Shown piece after piece: positions 1-9,502 of a stretch of 38,880 bases of DNA (positions within the stretch are counted from its first letter, which is position 1; every line of letters starts with the position of its first letter). The translations under genes and the position numbers were made by a program. This DNA comes from Fredinandcohnia humi (GTDB lineage Bacteria; Bacillota; Bacilli; Bacillales; Bacillaceae_L), in the NCBI RefSeq assembly GCF_001439915.1, contig NZ_LMBW01000004.1, positions 4,330-43,209 of the forward strand. The letters are read 5' to 3'. The notes beneath the pieces are model-generated. The model saw only the letters and a list, made by a program, of their open reading frames with translations. It ran no database searches and was not told the origin of the DNA.

Positions 1-75
1 CGTGGCGTTCATAGTCTTTGATCCTAAGCTCGAAATTTCCCTTTAAAAAATCGTGGCGTCCGCCGGAGGCTTTAA
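1..75 (-). repeat. Family-1 structured repeat, copy C (cut by window edge)
   Basis: Read on the minus strand this is the 5' part of the family-1 core: GCCTCCGGCGGA, then a GCCACGATTTTT segment, then GAGCTTAGGATCAAAGAC, running off the window. It matches the copy at 15114-15263 with few differences. It lies just after the gyrB stop and its terminal hairpin, probably between gyrB and the gene to the left (gyrA by Bacillus synteny, not visible). Confidence 0.85.
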
Positions 76-112
76 CCTTAATCAGTCGGGGTTCACCCCC
101 CGACGATTAAGG
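76..112 (-). terminator. Strong hairpin directly after gyrB
   Basis: Inverted repeat with arms CCTTAATC plus GTCGGGG and CCCCGAC plus GATTAAGG, one unpaired base and a six-base loop, immediately downstream of the gyrB stop. The T-run expected of an intrinsic terminator is weak on the minus strand. It may act as a processing or pausing hairpin, or be the border palindrome of the family-1 repeat next to it. Confidence 0.55.
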
Positions 113-2050
<1,938 letters not shown>

Positions 2051-2101
2051 CTACACTTTATAGTAACGAATTGACTATGTGCTTCTAGTCATTCTTCATC
2101 C

Positions 2102-2365
2102 TTATATTTCTTCTAAAATTGTTTCAAAATCGGATACATGTTGTGATCGTTTTTTTAATGTACTAGAGGATAATGGTGAGAAATACACTTTATCTACCGT
2201 TACCACTACTGATTTTGTATTTCCATTGGATAATTCTACCACTTTGTCTTTTTGTACATCTAAAAATTCATTAACGATAGAGGAGGATTTTAAAAGCTGC
2301 CGATCTAATATCGTAATGACATCTGAAGAACGAACCATTACATTGTCTCCCAAATGTATGAACAA
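2102..2365 (-). CDS. remB: RemB/YaaB family extracellular-matrix regulator
   Basis: An 87-residue protein between recF and gyrB, the position of B. subtilis remB (yaaB). The N-terminus MFIHLGDNVMVRSSDVITIL matches that family, which resembles RemA (DUF370). In B. subtilis RemB helps activate matrix and biofilm genes; its DNA-binding role is less documented than that of RemA. The start is TTG at 2363-2365, preceded by a GAGGTGAT ribosome binding site; recF ends only 11 bases upstream, so the two are translationally close and surely cotranscribed. No membrane segment or signal peptide is visible. Assignment rests on position and N-terminal similarity, and the target genes in this organism are unknown. 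Confidence 0.85.
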   Translation of the reverse strand: MFIHLGDNVMVRSSDVITILDRQLLKSSSIVNEFLDVQKDKVVELSNGNTKSVVVTVDKVYFSPLSSSTLKKRSQHVSDFETILEEI

Positions 2366-2376
2366 ACCTCATCACC

Positions 2377-3495
2377 TCATTTAAGCTTCGTTATGACTCC
2401 TGCAGACACGGCGTAAGTTGCTGCTTGCTTCAATGTATCATGATTGATTCCCTCTACGCTTGTTGTTGTTACAAAGGTTTGAACCTTGCCTTGGATTGTA
2501 TTTAATAAATGGGACTGTCTAAAATCATCCAGTTCCGAAAGTACATCATCTAATAATAAAATGGGGTATTCCCCAATTTCTGAGTGAATTAATTCTATTT
2601 CTGCTAACTTTAGCGACAGGGCTGTCGTACGTTGCTGGCCTTGGGATCCAAAGGTTTGAACGTCCTTTCCATTCACAAAAAATGCAAGGTCATCCCGATG
2701 TGGCCCCGCTAATGTAACGCCTCTTTCAATTTCCCTCTCTCTTATTTTAGCAAATTTTTCGTCATATACATCTACTATTTTCGACAAATCAGCGGTTTCT
2801 AATACCTCAATTGACGGTTTATATACAATTTGAAGTGTTTCAAGACCTCTACTGATTCCATGATGGATGGGTCCAGCCCATTTTTGTAATAATGTGAGGA
2901 ATTCAAATCGTTTTTTGACAATTTTTGCTGCTGCCTGGATTAATTGTGAGGTTAACACATCTAGCATCGTTTGATCATGTTGCCTTTTTGTCTGAAGTTG
3001 CTTTAAATAGTGATTTCGCTGGTGAAGAATCTTTTGATACTGGCTTAAGTCATATAAATAAACTGCCGATACTTGACCAATTTCCATATCGATAAATCGT
3101 CTTCTCACCTGCGGGCTTCCCTTGACCAGATTTAAATCCTCAGGGGCAAACATGACCACGTTCATATTTCCTACATATTGGCTCAGCTTTTGCTGCTCCA
3201 GATGATTGCTTTTTGCTTTTTTACCCTTTTTGGAGATTACCAGCTGTAAAGTAAGGGGACCGTTCCTTTTTTGAACCCTACCCTCTATTTTAGCATATTC
3301 TTCATCCCAGCGAATCAATTCTTTATCATTTGAGGTGCGATGTGACTTTGCCATCGCTAAAACATAGATGGATTCCATTACATTTGTTTTGCCCTGTGCA
3401 TTTTCACCTAAAATGACATTGACCTTATCTTCGAATTGTATGGATAACTTTTCATAATTTCGATAATTTGTTACTTCTATTTCTTCAATGAACAA
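2377..3495 (-). CDS. recF: DNA replication and repair protein RecF
   Basis: SMC-like ATPase that with RecO and RecR loads RecA at gaps and helps restart forks. It has 372 residues (B. subtilis about 370). Walker A is GENAQGKTN at about residues 30-38; the ABC signature region reads GSQGQQRT near 285; Walker B and the catalytic acid lie in [12 protein letters not shown] near 315. The start is TTG at 3493-3495 with an AAGGGTGA ribosome binding site about eight bases upstream; no ATG fits the family N-terminus [14 protein letters not shown]. Its place between yaaA and remB is the canonical Bacillus order. A GC-rich palindromic spacer separates it from yaaA. Confidence 0.97.
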   Translation of the reverse strand: MFIEEIEVTNYRNYEKLSIQFEDKVNVILGENAQGKTNVMESIYVLAMAKSHRTSNDKELIRWDEEYAKIEGRVQKRNGPLTLQLVISKKGKKAKSNHLEQQKLSQYVGNMNVVMFAPEDLNLVKGSPQVRRRFIDMEIGQVSAVYLYDLSQYQKILHQRNHYLKQLQTKRQHDQTMLDVLTSQLIQAAAKIVKKRFEFLTLLQKWAGPIHHGISRGLETLQIVYKPSIEVLETADLSKIVDVYDEKFAKIREREIERGVTLAGPHRDDLAFFVNGKDVQTFGSQGQQRTTALSLKLAEIELIHSEIGEYPILLLDDVLSELDDFRQSHLLNTIQGKVQTFVTTTSVEGINHDTLKQAATYAVSAGVITKLK

Positions 3496-3541
3496 ATGGA
3501 TTCACCCTTTGCGCACAAGCGCGAGGGGGCCCCTGCGCTAC
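3496..3541 (-). other. GC-rich palindromic spacer between yaaA and recF
   Basis: The yaaA-recF gap, including the end of yaaA, contains GCGCAGGGGCCCCCTCGCGC on the minus strand, with a perfect GGGGCCCC palindrome and flanking GCGC arms. It is far more GC-rich than its neighbours. It could form a hairpin that lowers readthrough from yaaA into recF, or be a remnant of a repeat; nothing shows which. Confidence 0.4.
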
Positions 3542-3756
3542 GCATTTGATATGACATACGTTCCAAAGCCAGGTATGTCTACTTTATCTTTCTTTACCAG
3601 CTTTTTACCGCGGCGATTCTCTAGCTCTCCATTTACGTAGACCTCATGTTCACTAAGAAACCACTTAGCCATTCCACCCGTTTGGATGACTTCCGCAAGC
3701 TTTAAGAATTGTCCTAATGTGATAAAGTCTGTCGAAATTTCTATTTCTTTTGCCAT
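3538..3756 (-). CDS. yaaA: S4-domain RNA-binding protein YaaA (RlbA)
   Basis: A 72-residue protein that is essentially a single S4 RNA-binding fold: ITLGQFLKLAEVIQTGGMAK, then FLSEHEVYVNGELENRRGKK. It matches B. subtilis YaaA (RlbA) closely, including length and position between dnaN and recF. The family is linked to ribosome assembly in Bacillus; the exact RNA target is not evident here. The ATG start at 3754-3756 has an AGAAGGCG ribosome binding site. It is separated from dnaN by a hairpin terminator and a family-1 repeat fragment, so transcription from dnaN may be only partly passed on. Confidence 0.93.
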   Translation of the reverse strand: MAKEIEISTDFITLGQFLKLAEVIQTGGMAKWFLSEHEVYVNGELENRRGKKLVKKDKVDIPGFGTYVISNA

Positions 3757-3805
3757 TTTTTCGCCTTCTTTCTTTTATTTTACTAAAGAAACCACAACTA
3801 GAAAA

Positions 3806-3840
3806 GAAAACTACTAGGTTTTTATCCCCTAGTAGTTTTT
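3806..3840. terminator. Hairpin terminator between dnaN and yaaA
   Basis: Perfect arms AAAACTACTAGG and CCTAGTAGTTTT around a short A/T-rich loop, with T-runs on both strands, so it could work in both directions. On the minus strand it follows dnaN and the family-1 fragment, and it sits where the family-1 tail hairpin (AAATACGC type) is found in the complete copies, but the sequence is unrelated. Confidence 0.75.
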
Positions 3841-3902
3841 AGGCTCACGTAATGTGGGTTACAAAGACATTGCCACGGGATGTGGCGTTCATAGTCTTTG
3901 GT
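3841..3902 (-). repeat. Family-1 structured repeat, copy D (3' part of core)
   Basis: Read on the minus strand: CCAAAGACTATGAAC, GCCACATCCCGTGGC, AATGTCTTTG, CCCACATTACGTGAG. This is the nested hairpin (outer CAAAGAC/GTCTTTG, inner GCCAC/GTGGC) of the family-1 core. The 5' part of the element is missing. The copy begins a few bases after the dnaN stop. Confidence 0.85.
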
Positions 3903-3906
3903 CAAT

Positions 3907-5043
3907 TTAGTAAGTGCGCACTGGGAGAATTAAGTGGAAGACTGTATCGTCATTAAGTGCTTTTATAAAGAATGGTCTCATTGCACCTGTAAAGGTAATT
4001 CGGATTTCCGAGCTTTCCAATGCTTTTAATGCATCCATCATATATTTTGCACTAAACGAAATCTTTAATTCTTCACCTTCAATTGATTTACTTTGTATTT
4101 CCTCATTTACCTTTCCGATTTCAGGGGAGGTGGATGAAATTTCGACAACACCATCAGGTAAAGTCGTGAATTTTACGACATTGTTATTTGCTTCTTTTGC
4201 AAGTAGGGAAGCACGATCGATGGATTGTAAAAATTCCTTCGTTGCTAAAATAATCTCTGTTTTACTTTCGGTAGGAATTAATCTAGACGTATCTGGATAA
4301 CTCCCATCTAATAAACGTGAGAAAAATAACAAATGTTTTGTTTTAAATAATATTTGGTTCTCAGTTATGACGAGATCAACTAAATCTGTTGTATCATCAA
4401 GAATTTTACTTAATTCGTTTAAGCTTTTTCCTGGAATGACAGCACTGTAAGCTCCGTCATTCTCTGTTTCAATTGGTGCAGTTCTCATTGCGAGTCGGTG
4501 GCTGTCTGTCGCAATACATTGTAGTGTATTATTTTCAACCTTCCAGTTTACACCGGTTAAAATAGGGCGAGTTTCAGAGGTTGATACGGCAAATACCGTT
4601 TGACGAATCATATTTTTGAGAAGATCCGTAGGAATTTTAAATCCATGGTTTTCTTCGATTTGTGGCAATTGTGGATATTCATCAGCATCAAGGCCATTTA
4701 AATTAAATTCAGCTTTTCCGGAACGAATAATAGTGAGCAGATTGGATTGGACCTCAATTTCAACAGTATCCTTGGGAAGCTTTTTAACAATTTCACTAAA
4801 GAAACGAGCCTGTAAAACAATGCTTCCAGTTTCTTTAATTTCAACAATTTCATCTCCAGCTTCTTCAGTAGGAATAAAAGATTCGATTGAAACATCGGAA
4901 TCACTACCTGTAAGAGATACGCCTTCATTTGTTGCTACAATTTTTATCCCAGTTAAGATTGGAATGGTAGTTCTTGAAGATACAGCTTTCATTACATCTT
5001 GAACACTTCGAACAAGATAGTCTCTTTGAATGATAAATTTCAT
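3907..5043 (-). CDS. dnaN: DNA polymerase III beta subunit (sliding clamp)
   Basis: Ring-shaped processivity clamp that tethers PolC and DnaE to DNA and recruits repair and regulatory partners such as YabA. From the ATG at 5041-5043 (protein starting MKFIIQRDYL) it has 378 residues, the usual length. The frame extends upstream by 13 codons, but that would include the AGGAGG ribosome binding site, so the shorter start is chosen. Three repeated clamp domains are expected; the conserved C-terminus LILPVRTY is present. It follows dnaA in one direction with the unwinding part of the origin in the gap, which also holds DnaA boxes that could let DnaA control dnaN. A terminator follows. Confidence 0.97.
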   Translation of the reverse strand: MKFIIQRDYLVRSVQDVMKAVSSRTTIPILTGIKIVATNEGVSLTGSDSDVSIESFIPTEEAGDEIVEIKETGSIVLQARFFSEIVKKLPKDTVEIEVQSNLLTIIRSGKAEFNLNGLDADEYPQLPQIEENHGFKIPTDLLKNMIRQTVFAVSTSETRPILTGVNWKVENNTLQCIATDSHRLAMRTAPIETENDGAYSAVIPGKSLNELSKILDDTTDLVDLVITENQILFKTKHLLFFSRLLDGSYPDTSRLIPTESKTEIILATKEFLQSIDRASLLAKEANNNVVKFTTLPDGVVEISSTSPEIGKVNEEIQSKSIEGEELKISFSAKYMMDALKALESSEIRITFTGAMRPFFIKALNDDTVFHLILPVRTY

Positions 5044-5090
5044 CAAAAATCCTCCTAAAGATAGTTCTATTTTTGATTTCATGCGAATAC

Positions 5091-5148
5091 ACTTTTACGT
5101 TATATATTTATATTTTATTTAAAGAAAAAACAGTAGAAGTACTAGTAG
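5091..5148. other. oriC unwinding segment with DnaA-trios
   Basis: An A/T stretch (about 5091-5130) is joined to six consecutive triplets at 5131-5148: CAG TAG AAG TAC TAG TAG. A short GC-richer patch and the DnaA box at 5161 follow. This order, DnaA boxes then GC patch then trios then AT-rich DNA, is that of the B. subtilis basal unwinding system in the dnaA-dnaN gap. Melting itself is inferred. Confidence 0.75.
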
Positions 5149-5160
5149 GTCCTGTGGGTA

Positions 5161-5243
5161 TGTGGATAACTGTGATAAAGCAAATCAAAACAGTCTATCC
5201 ACATGTGGACAGACTGTGTGCAACAACGAAGAAGTTATTCACA
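5161..5243. other. DnaA box cluster in the dnaN-dnaA gap
   Basis: Perfect boxes (TTATNCACA or complement): TGTGGATAA at 5161-5169 and TTATTCACA at 5235-5243. One-mismatch boxes CTATCCACA at 5195-5203 and TGTGGACAG at 5204-5212 abut as an inverted pair. This is the unwinding-side half of a bipartite oriC; the other half lies beyond dnaA. Confidence 0.85.
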
Positions 5244-5263
5244 GTATTCACGTTACAAGCACT

Positions 5264-5290
5264 GGCCCAAAATAAAAGAAGGGCCCTTTT
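5264..5290 (+). terminator. Small hairpin after dnaA
   Basis: GGCCC and GGGCC arms around a 12-base A-rich loop, followed on the plus strand by CCTTTTT. It sits just past the dnaA stop. On the plus strand it could stop antisense transcription entering dnaA; on the dnaA strand it has no T-run, so dnaA-dnaN readthrough would persist. Confidence 0.35.
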
Positions 5291-5295
5291 TAACC

Positions 5296-6645
5296 TCAGC
5301 CCTTTAATTGGGTAATGATTTCATTTATTTGTTTTTGTAACTGTGTATCAGATTTTAAAAGGTTTGTGATTTTCTCATGGGCATGAATAACCGTTGTATG
5401 GTCACGTCCCCCAAATTCCTCCCCAATTTTGGGCAGTGAGTTATCTGTCATTTCTCTTGAAAGATACATCGCAATTTGGCGAGGGTAGGCAATCGATTTT
5501 GTCCGTTTTTTCGCCTTAAAATCCTCTAGTTTTATATTATAATGCTGCCCAACGACCTTTTGGATCTCAAAAATAGTAATCACTTTTGGTCTTGAACTTG
5601 GAATGATATCTTTTAAAGCTTCTGCTGCAAGATCAGCATTCATATCTTTATTAATTAAAGATGAATAGGCAACGATACGAATCAGCGCACCCTCAAGCTC
5701 ACGAATATTCGTGTTGATTTGGTTCGCGATATAGAGCATGACTTCGTTTGGAATATCAAGTCCTTCTGCCCTTGCCTTTTTGCGCAAAATCGCAATTCTT
5801 GTTTCAAGATCAGGTGGGGTAATATCGGTAATTAATCCCCACTCGAAGCGGGAACGAAGCCTGTCCTCTAAGGTCGGAATCTCCTTTGGCGGTCTATCAC
5901 TTGAAATGACAATTTGCTTACTTTCCTCATGTAAGGTATTAAAAGTATGGAAAAATTCTTCTTGAGTTGATTCTTTTCCGGCTAAAAATTGAATATCATC
6001 TATAAGTAAGATGTCAACATTTCGGTATTTATTTCGAAATTCAACAGCTTTATTATCCCGAATGGAGTTAATGAATTCATTTGTAAATTTCTCTGATGAA
6101 AGATAGACAACCTTAGCATTCGGATTATGTTCTTGAACATAATGGCCAATCGAATGCATTAAATGGGTTTTACCTAGTCCAACGCCACCATATAGAAACA
6201 GTGGGTTATAGGCTTTTGCTGGCGCTTCTGCAACGGCTAAGGATGCTGCATGCGCAAAGCGATTACCAGATCCAATTACAAATGTATCGAATGTATATTT
6301 TTGATTTAGCATGTTTTGAGAATGTTCAGCTGGTTCATCTTGTTTTGCTGCTTTTTTCTCGGGTGTTTTCAATTCGAATTCTTCATCTAATTGATTTTGA
6401 GGAATAATAAATTTGATTCCTAGTTCTGCACCGGTTAAATCATAAATTGTTTCAGCGATTAGATGCAGATATCTAGATTCTAGCCAATCTCTAGCAAACT
6501 CATTAGGAGCAGTAATAATAAGTGTATCTTTTTGCAGGGCATGCGCTTTTGTTGACTTCAGCCATGTTTCAAAGCTAGGTTTGCTTAGTTTTTTTTCAAT
6601 CTCCTGGAGTGCTTTTGCCCATAAATCTGCAATATTCTCCAACAA
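5296..6645 (-). CDS. dnaA: Chromosomal replication initiator DnaA
   Basis: AAA+ initiator that binds the TTATNCACA boxes on both sides of its own gene and melts oriC. It has 449 residues (B. subtilis 446). Domain I holds [10 protein letters not shown] (about 19-28); a variable linker spans about 85-115. The ATPase has Walker [10 protein letters not shown] at 153-161 and Walker [11 protein letters not shown] at 211-220. The DNA-binding domain IV has the signature [15 protein letters not shown] at 412-426. Two tandem TTG codons (6643-6645 and 6640-6642) follow an AAAGGGGGGG ribosome binding site; either could be the start. The boxes upstream on its own strand suggest autoregulation by DnaA. No clear sigma-A promoter could be fixed in the AT-rich leader. 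Confidence 0.98.
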   Translation of the reverse strand: MLENIADLWAKALQEIEKKLSKPSFETWLKSTKAHALQKDTLIITAPNEFARDWLESRYLHLIAETIYDLTGAELGIKFIIPQNQLDEEFELKTPEKKAAKQDEPAEHSQNMLNQKYTFDTFVIGSGNRFAHAASLAVAEAPAKAYNPLFLYGGVGLGKTHLMHSIGHYVQEHNPNAKVVYLSSEKFTNEFINSIRDNKAVEFRNKYRNVDILLIDDIQFLAGKESTQEEFFHTFNTLHEESKQIVISSDRPPKEIPTLEDRLRSRFEWGLITDITPPDLETRIAILRKKARAEGLDIPNEVMLYIANQINTNIRELEGALIRIVAYSSLINKDMNADLAAEALKDIIPSSRPKVITIFEIQKVVGQHYNIKLEDFKAKKRTKSIAYPRQIAMYLSREMTDNSLPKIGEEFGGRDHTTVIHAHEKITNLLKSDTQLQKQINEIITQLKG

Positions 6646-6802
6646 TATCCCCCCTTTGTAACAGATTTCGACTTAGTTTAATGGATCAAATGTATAAAAA
6701 TAAGTATTTATGCAGTCATTTTACTTATAATGAATAAGGATTTATAAATATACATTCTTGGTGATTTGTGAATAACTATATAATATAGTAGAAAAACATC
6801 TT

Positions 6803-6809
6803 TTCGACA
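6803..6809 (-). promoter_or_regulatory. Possible Spo0A box in oriC
   Basis: TGTCGAA on the minus strand, the core of the Spo0A binding site, inside the DnaA box field. A second copy is at 7065-7071 on the plus strand and a one-mismatch copy (TTGTCGAT) near 7036. In B. subtilis Spo0A binds oriC and restrains initiation during sporulation. A seven-base match is weak evidence by itself. Confidence 0.35.
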
Positions 6810-7064
6810 TAATCCACTGATTGTGGACAAGTTATTATTCACAGTGTGTAAAAATCTATCCACATGATATCCACATTCTGTGGATAAACAAAAAATGTGA
6901 ATAACTTATTACGAGTGAAAACAAAATAATAATATCAGATAATGGCTAGATAATCAATGGTTTTTGAAAACTTATCCACATGATCTATACCTTGTGGAAA
7001 ATAATTATCCACAATACAAGATGATGTGTAAAACTTGTCGATAAATGTTGTGGATTAAAAAAAC

Positions 7065-7071
7065 TGTCGAA
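7065..7071 (+). promoter_or_regulatory. Possible Spo0A box in oriC
   Basis: CTGTCGAAAAA contains the TGTCGAA core, six bases before the one-mismatch DnaA box at 7077-7085. This adjacency would suit competition between Spo0A and DnaA, but it rests on a short motif only. Confidence 0.35.
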
Positions 7072-7089
7072 AAAAGTTGTCCACAATTA

Positions 7090-7209
7090 GAAAAGCTGAA
7101 ACGCCTCGCTCAGAAATGAGGAAACTGGAGGCTCCGACAAAGAGGCGCTTTTTGCCTCTGCCAGAGGAGTTGAAATTTCTCGAATTTCTAGGCGTTGAAG
7201 CTAGACAAC
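7090..7209 (-). repeat. Family-2 repeat, copy beside oriC
   Basis: On the minus strand it begins TTGTCTAGCTTCAACGCC and ends GAGGCGTTTCAGCTTTT. These ends match the copy at 25845-26006 (TTGTCTAGTTTCAGGCGCC to GGCGCCTTGCACTTTTCT). The interior has hairpins such as AGAGGC/GCCTCT and is diverged. It lies between the last DnaA box and the rpmH promoter. It encodes nothing. Confidence 0.75.
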
Positions 7210-7330
7210 GAAAAAAGTAGAGAAAGGAATTTGGGTGTATGAGTAAATTTGAGGGGAGCTTTTACAGATCTTCAACTTACTTTTGTCTAAATGGTTATTT
7301 TCTATCCAAAATATAGTATTTGAAATAAGG

Positions 7331-7360
7331 TTGACATCTTTTAATGGTTTTCACTATAAT
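7331..7360 (+). promoter_or_regulatory. Sigma-A promoter of rpmH
   Basis: TTGACA at 7331-7336 and TATAAT at 7355-7360, 18 bases apart, about 50 bases before the rpmH start. Both hexamers are perfect matches to the housekeeping consensus, suiting a strongly expressed ribosomal protein gene. Confidence 0.88.
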
Positions 7361-7410
7361 TAGTTAGACTGTCTGATATTGAGAGTTAATTCCTCAGGGA
7401 GGTGTCATAT

Positions 7411-7545
7411 ATGAAAAGAACATATCAACCAAGCAAGCGTAAGCACAGCAAAGTTCACGGATTCCGTAGTCGCATGAGCTCTAAGAACGGACGTAAAGTT
7501 CTTGCTCGTCGTCGTCAAAAGGGAAGAAAAGTATTATCAGCATAG
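7411..7545 (+). CDS. rpmH: Ribosomal protein L34 (bL34)
   Basis: A 44-residue, strongly basic protein beginning [18 protein letters not shown] and ending [12 protein letters not shown], identical in form and length to bacterial L34 of the 50S subunit. The ATG follows an AGGGAGGTG ribosome binding site. It has its own consensus sigma-A promoter and is followed by a strong terminator, with rnpA 62 bases on, so rnpA probably gets transcript by readthrough. The rpmH-rnpA pair next to oriC is conserved in most bacteria. Confidence 0.98.
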   Translation: MKRTYQPSKRKHSKVHGFRSRMSSKNGRKVLARRRQKGRKVLSA

Positions 7546-7574
7546 GCCACTGAAAGCTCAGTGGTCTTTTTTTC
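7546..7574 (+). terminator. Terminator after rpmH
   Basis: GCCACTGA and TCAGTGGTC arms with a four-base loop, then seven T. It stands between rpmH and rnpA and would set the ratio of L34 to RnpA expression. Confidence 0.85.
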
Positions 7575-7607
7575 TAAAAATGACATGCCCTACGGGAGTT
7601 GTAAGTA

Positions 7608-7955
7608 ATGAAAAAGGAATACCGTATAAAAAAAAATCAAGATTTTCAAACGGTGTTTAAATCAGGGAAATCCTCAGCAAATCGGCAATTTATTGTCTAT
7701 GTCTATAATAGGGAAGAGCTAGAGCACTTTCGCATTGGCTTATCCGTAAGTAAAAAAGTTGGAAACGCTGTTACGAGGAATCGTATTAAACGGTTGATTC
7801 GTCAATTTTTCCTTGAGCACAAAGAACAGGTTCAAATCAAGGATTATGTGATCATTGCCAGGAAGCCTGTTGCCGAGATGGGCTATGAAGAAGTAAAGAA
7901 AAGCTTGCTTCATGTCTTAAAGGTGGCAAAAATGTTAAAAAAAGTCCCGAAATAG
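7608..7955 (+). CDS. rnpA: RNase P protein component
   Basis: Basic protein cofactor of RNase P, which binds the P RNA and helps cut 5' leaders from tRNA precursors. It has 115 residues, usual for Bacillus. The N-terminus [21 protein letters not shown] and the RNR motif in [17 protein letters not shown] (about 48-64) are diagnostic of the RNase P protein fold. The ATG at 7608 has a modest GGGAG ribosome binding site upstream. The stop codon lies in the loop of a terminator-like inverted repeat. spoIIIJ follows after about 150 bases. Confidence 0.97.
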   Translation: MKKEYRIKKNQDFQTVFKSGKSSANRQFIVYVYNREELEHFRIGLSVSKKVGNAVTRNRIKRLIRQFFLEHKEQVQIKDYVIIARKPVAEMGYEEVKKSLLHVLKVAKMLKKVPK

Positions 7956-7967
7956 TCGACTTTTTTT
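7937..7967 (+). terminator. A/T-rich terminator at the end of rnpA
   Basis: AAAAAAAGTC and GACTTTTTTT form a ten-pair stem around the rnpA stop codon, ending in seven T. The stem is poor in G/C, so efficiency may be limited. Confidence 0.5.
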
Positions 7968-8103
7968 ATTGGAAAGAAAGAAATATCACTATAAAGATGG
8001 TAGAATACAAGGGTACATATTGATTTTTTCTTCGAATGAATATGTTTTAAAATATATATGAATACATATTTACCTTTATGATATTTAAAACTAGGAGGAA
8101 AAG

Positions 8104-8880
8104 TTGTTGAAAAGGCGAATATTAATAATAAGTGCGCTAATAGGATTAATTCTACTATTATCCGGATGTGCCCAAGTCAATGATCCGATTACCGCAGAAA
8201 GTACAGGGTTTTGGAATAAGTACTTTGTTTATCCATTATCTTGGCTTATTACATATGTTGCTGAGCTATTCGGTACCAACTATGGTTTAGCAATTATTGT
8301 TGTCACTCTTTTAATTCGTTTTGCGTTATTACCACTTATGATTAAACAAACAAAAAGTTCAAAGGCGATGCAGGCCATTCAACCGGAACTAAAAAGCATT
8401 CGTGAGAAATACAGCTCAAAGGACCAAGCAACACAACAAAAGCTACAACAAGAAACCATGCAGCTTTTCCAAAAGCATGGAGTGAATCCATTAGCGGGAT
8501 GTTTTCCGTTAATCATTCAAATGCCAATCTTAATTGGTTTCTACCATGCTATTATGAGAACGAGTGCAATTGCTGATCATCAATTCCTATGGTTTGATTT
8601 AGGAAACCCGGATCCATATTATATTCTTCCTATAGTTGCTGGTGTGACAACGTTTATTCAGCAAAAGATTACAATGATGGGTATGGATAATAATCCTCAA
8701 ATGGCGATGATGCTATGGTTAATGCCAATCATGATTGTTGTGTTTGCGATTAATTTCCCAGCAGCATTATCATTGTACTGGGTAGTAGGTAATATCTTTA
8801 TGATTGTTCAAACATATTTAATTAAAGGTCCAGATATAAGAGCAGCACAATCTGGAAAAGCGGGAGGAGCCAAAAAGTGA
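8104..8880 (+). CDS. spoIIIJ: Membrane protein insertase YidC/SpoIIIJ, lipoprotein
   Basis: YidC/Oxa1-type insertase that places proteins in the cytoplasmic membrane; in B. subtilis SpoIIIJ is also needed in the forespore for sigma-G activity. It has about 258 residues. A lipoprotein signal is clear: basic start, hydrophobic stretch and lipobox LLLSGC, with the cysteine at about residue 22. Five membrane segments follow; the hydrophilic-groove arginine lies in [14 protein letters not shown] near 73, and [19 protein letters not shown] is the family hallmark. The start is one of two tandem TTG codons (8104, 8107) after AGGAGG. It overlaps jag by four bases (GTGA), so they are translationally coupled. 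Confidence 0.95.
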   Translation: MLKRRILIISALIGLILLLSGCAQVNDPITAESTGFWNKYFVYPLSWLITYVAELFGTNYGLAIIVVTLLIRFALLPLMIKQTKSSKAMQAIQPELKSIREKYSSKDQATQQKLQQETMQLFQKHGVNPLAGCFPLIIQMPILIGFYHAIMRTSAIADHQFLWFDLGNPDPYYILPIVAGVTTFIQQKITMMGMDNNPQMAMMLWLMPIMIVVFAINFPAALSLYWVVGNIFMIVQTYLIKGPDIRAAQSGKAGGAKK

Positions 8881-9497
8881 AACAAGTAACTGCTACAGGG
8901 CAAACCGTCGATGAAGCAGTAGAATCAGCTTTAGCTCAACTTAACACAACAAGAGACCGCACCGATATTCAAATCATCGATGAAGGTAAAAAAGGGATAT
9001 TTGGGATTTTTGGAACAAAACCAGCTGTTGTAAAAGTAACTGTGAAAGTTGATCCAGTCGAAGAAGCGCAGAAGTTTCTAGAAAATGTCATTTCAACAAT
9101 GGGTGTTCCAGCAACATTGGATGTTAAACGAAATGGAAAGAATGTGACTTTCCAATTATCTGGCGAAAAGATGGCCGTTTTAATTGGAAAAAGGGGCCAA
9201 ACCTTAAATTCACTTCAATATTTAACACAACTTGTTGCGAATCGATCTTCAGATCATTATTTGAACATCATTGTGGATGCTGAAAACTATCGAGGTCGTC
9301 GCGAAGAAACGTTGATTCTACTAGCGGAAAGACTTGCTGATAAAGTAAGTCGAACAAAGCAGGATGTCAAGTTAGAGCCAATGCCATCATACGAACGAAA
9401 GGTGATTCATACAGCACTTACGAATCATAAAAAGGTTAAAACATCTTCCAGTGGTTCGGATCCAAACCGACATGTTGTGATTTCATCAGCAGAATAA
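8877..9497 (+). CDS. jag: RNA-binding protein Jag/KhpB
   Basis: Jag (KhpB), a 206-residue RNA-binding protein that partners KhpA and affects cell elongation in Firmicutes. Domains: Jag_N (about 1-52, with [15 protein letters not shown]), a KH domain with the loop [15 protein letters not shown] at 102-116, and a C-terminal R3H domain with [19 protein letters not shown] and [11 protein letters not shown]. The start is GTG at 8877, overlapping the spoIIIJ stop, with GGGAGGAG in the end of spoIIIJ as ribosome binding site. A clear terminator follows, ending the rnpA-spoIIIJ-jag group. Confidence 0.95.
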   Translation: MKQVTATGQTVDEAVESALAQLNTTRDRTDIQIIDEGKKGIFGIFGTKPAVVKVTVKVDPVEEAQKFLENVISTMGVPATLDVKRNGKNVTFQLSGEKMAVLIGKRGQTLNSLQYLTQLVANRSSDHYLNIIVDAENYRGRREETLILLAERLADKVSRTKQDVKLEPMPSYERKVIHTALTNHKKVKTSSSGSDPNRHVVISSAE

Positions 9498-9502
9498 CAT
9501 AT

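Larger units (their letters stand above)
6767..7085. other. DnaA box cluster upstream of dnaA
   Basis: Six perfect boxes: 6767-6775 (TGTGAATAA), 6835-6843 (TTATTCACA), 6879-6887 (TGTGGATAA), 6896-6904 (TGTGAATAA), 6972-6980 and 7005-7013 (TTATCCACA). One-mismatch boxes lie at 6822-6830, 6856-6864, 6867-6875, 6993-7001, 7049-7057 and 7077-7085. Both orientations occur. This is the expected composition of the box-rich half of a Bacillus oriC and of the dnaA autoregulatory region. Confidence 0.93.
6646..7410. other. dnaA-rpmH intergenic region (oriC, box-rich half)
   Basis: No gene is seen in these 765 bases. From left to right the region holds the dnaA leader, a field of DnaA boxes (6767-7085), two possible Spo0A boxes, one copy of family-2 repeat (7090-7209), and the rpmH promoter. 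Genes are transcribed away from it on both sides, which marks the origin and the switch of leading strand. Confidence 0.85.

Noticed and set aside
6646-7410. tRNA or other small RNA gene in the oriC gap
   Set aside because: No cloverleaf or GTTCRA-type T-loop; the inverted repeats are DnaA boxes or belong to the family-2 repeat.
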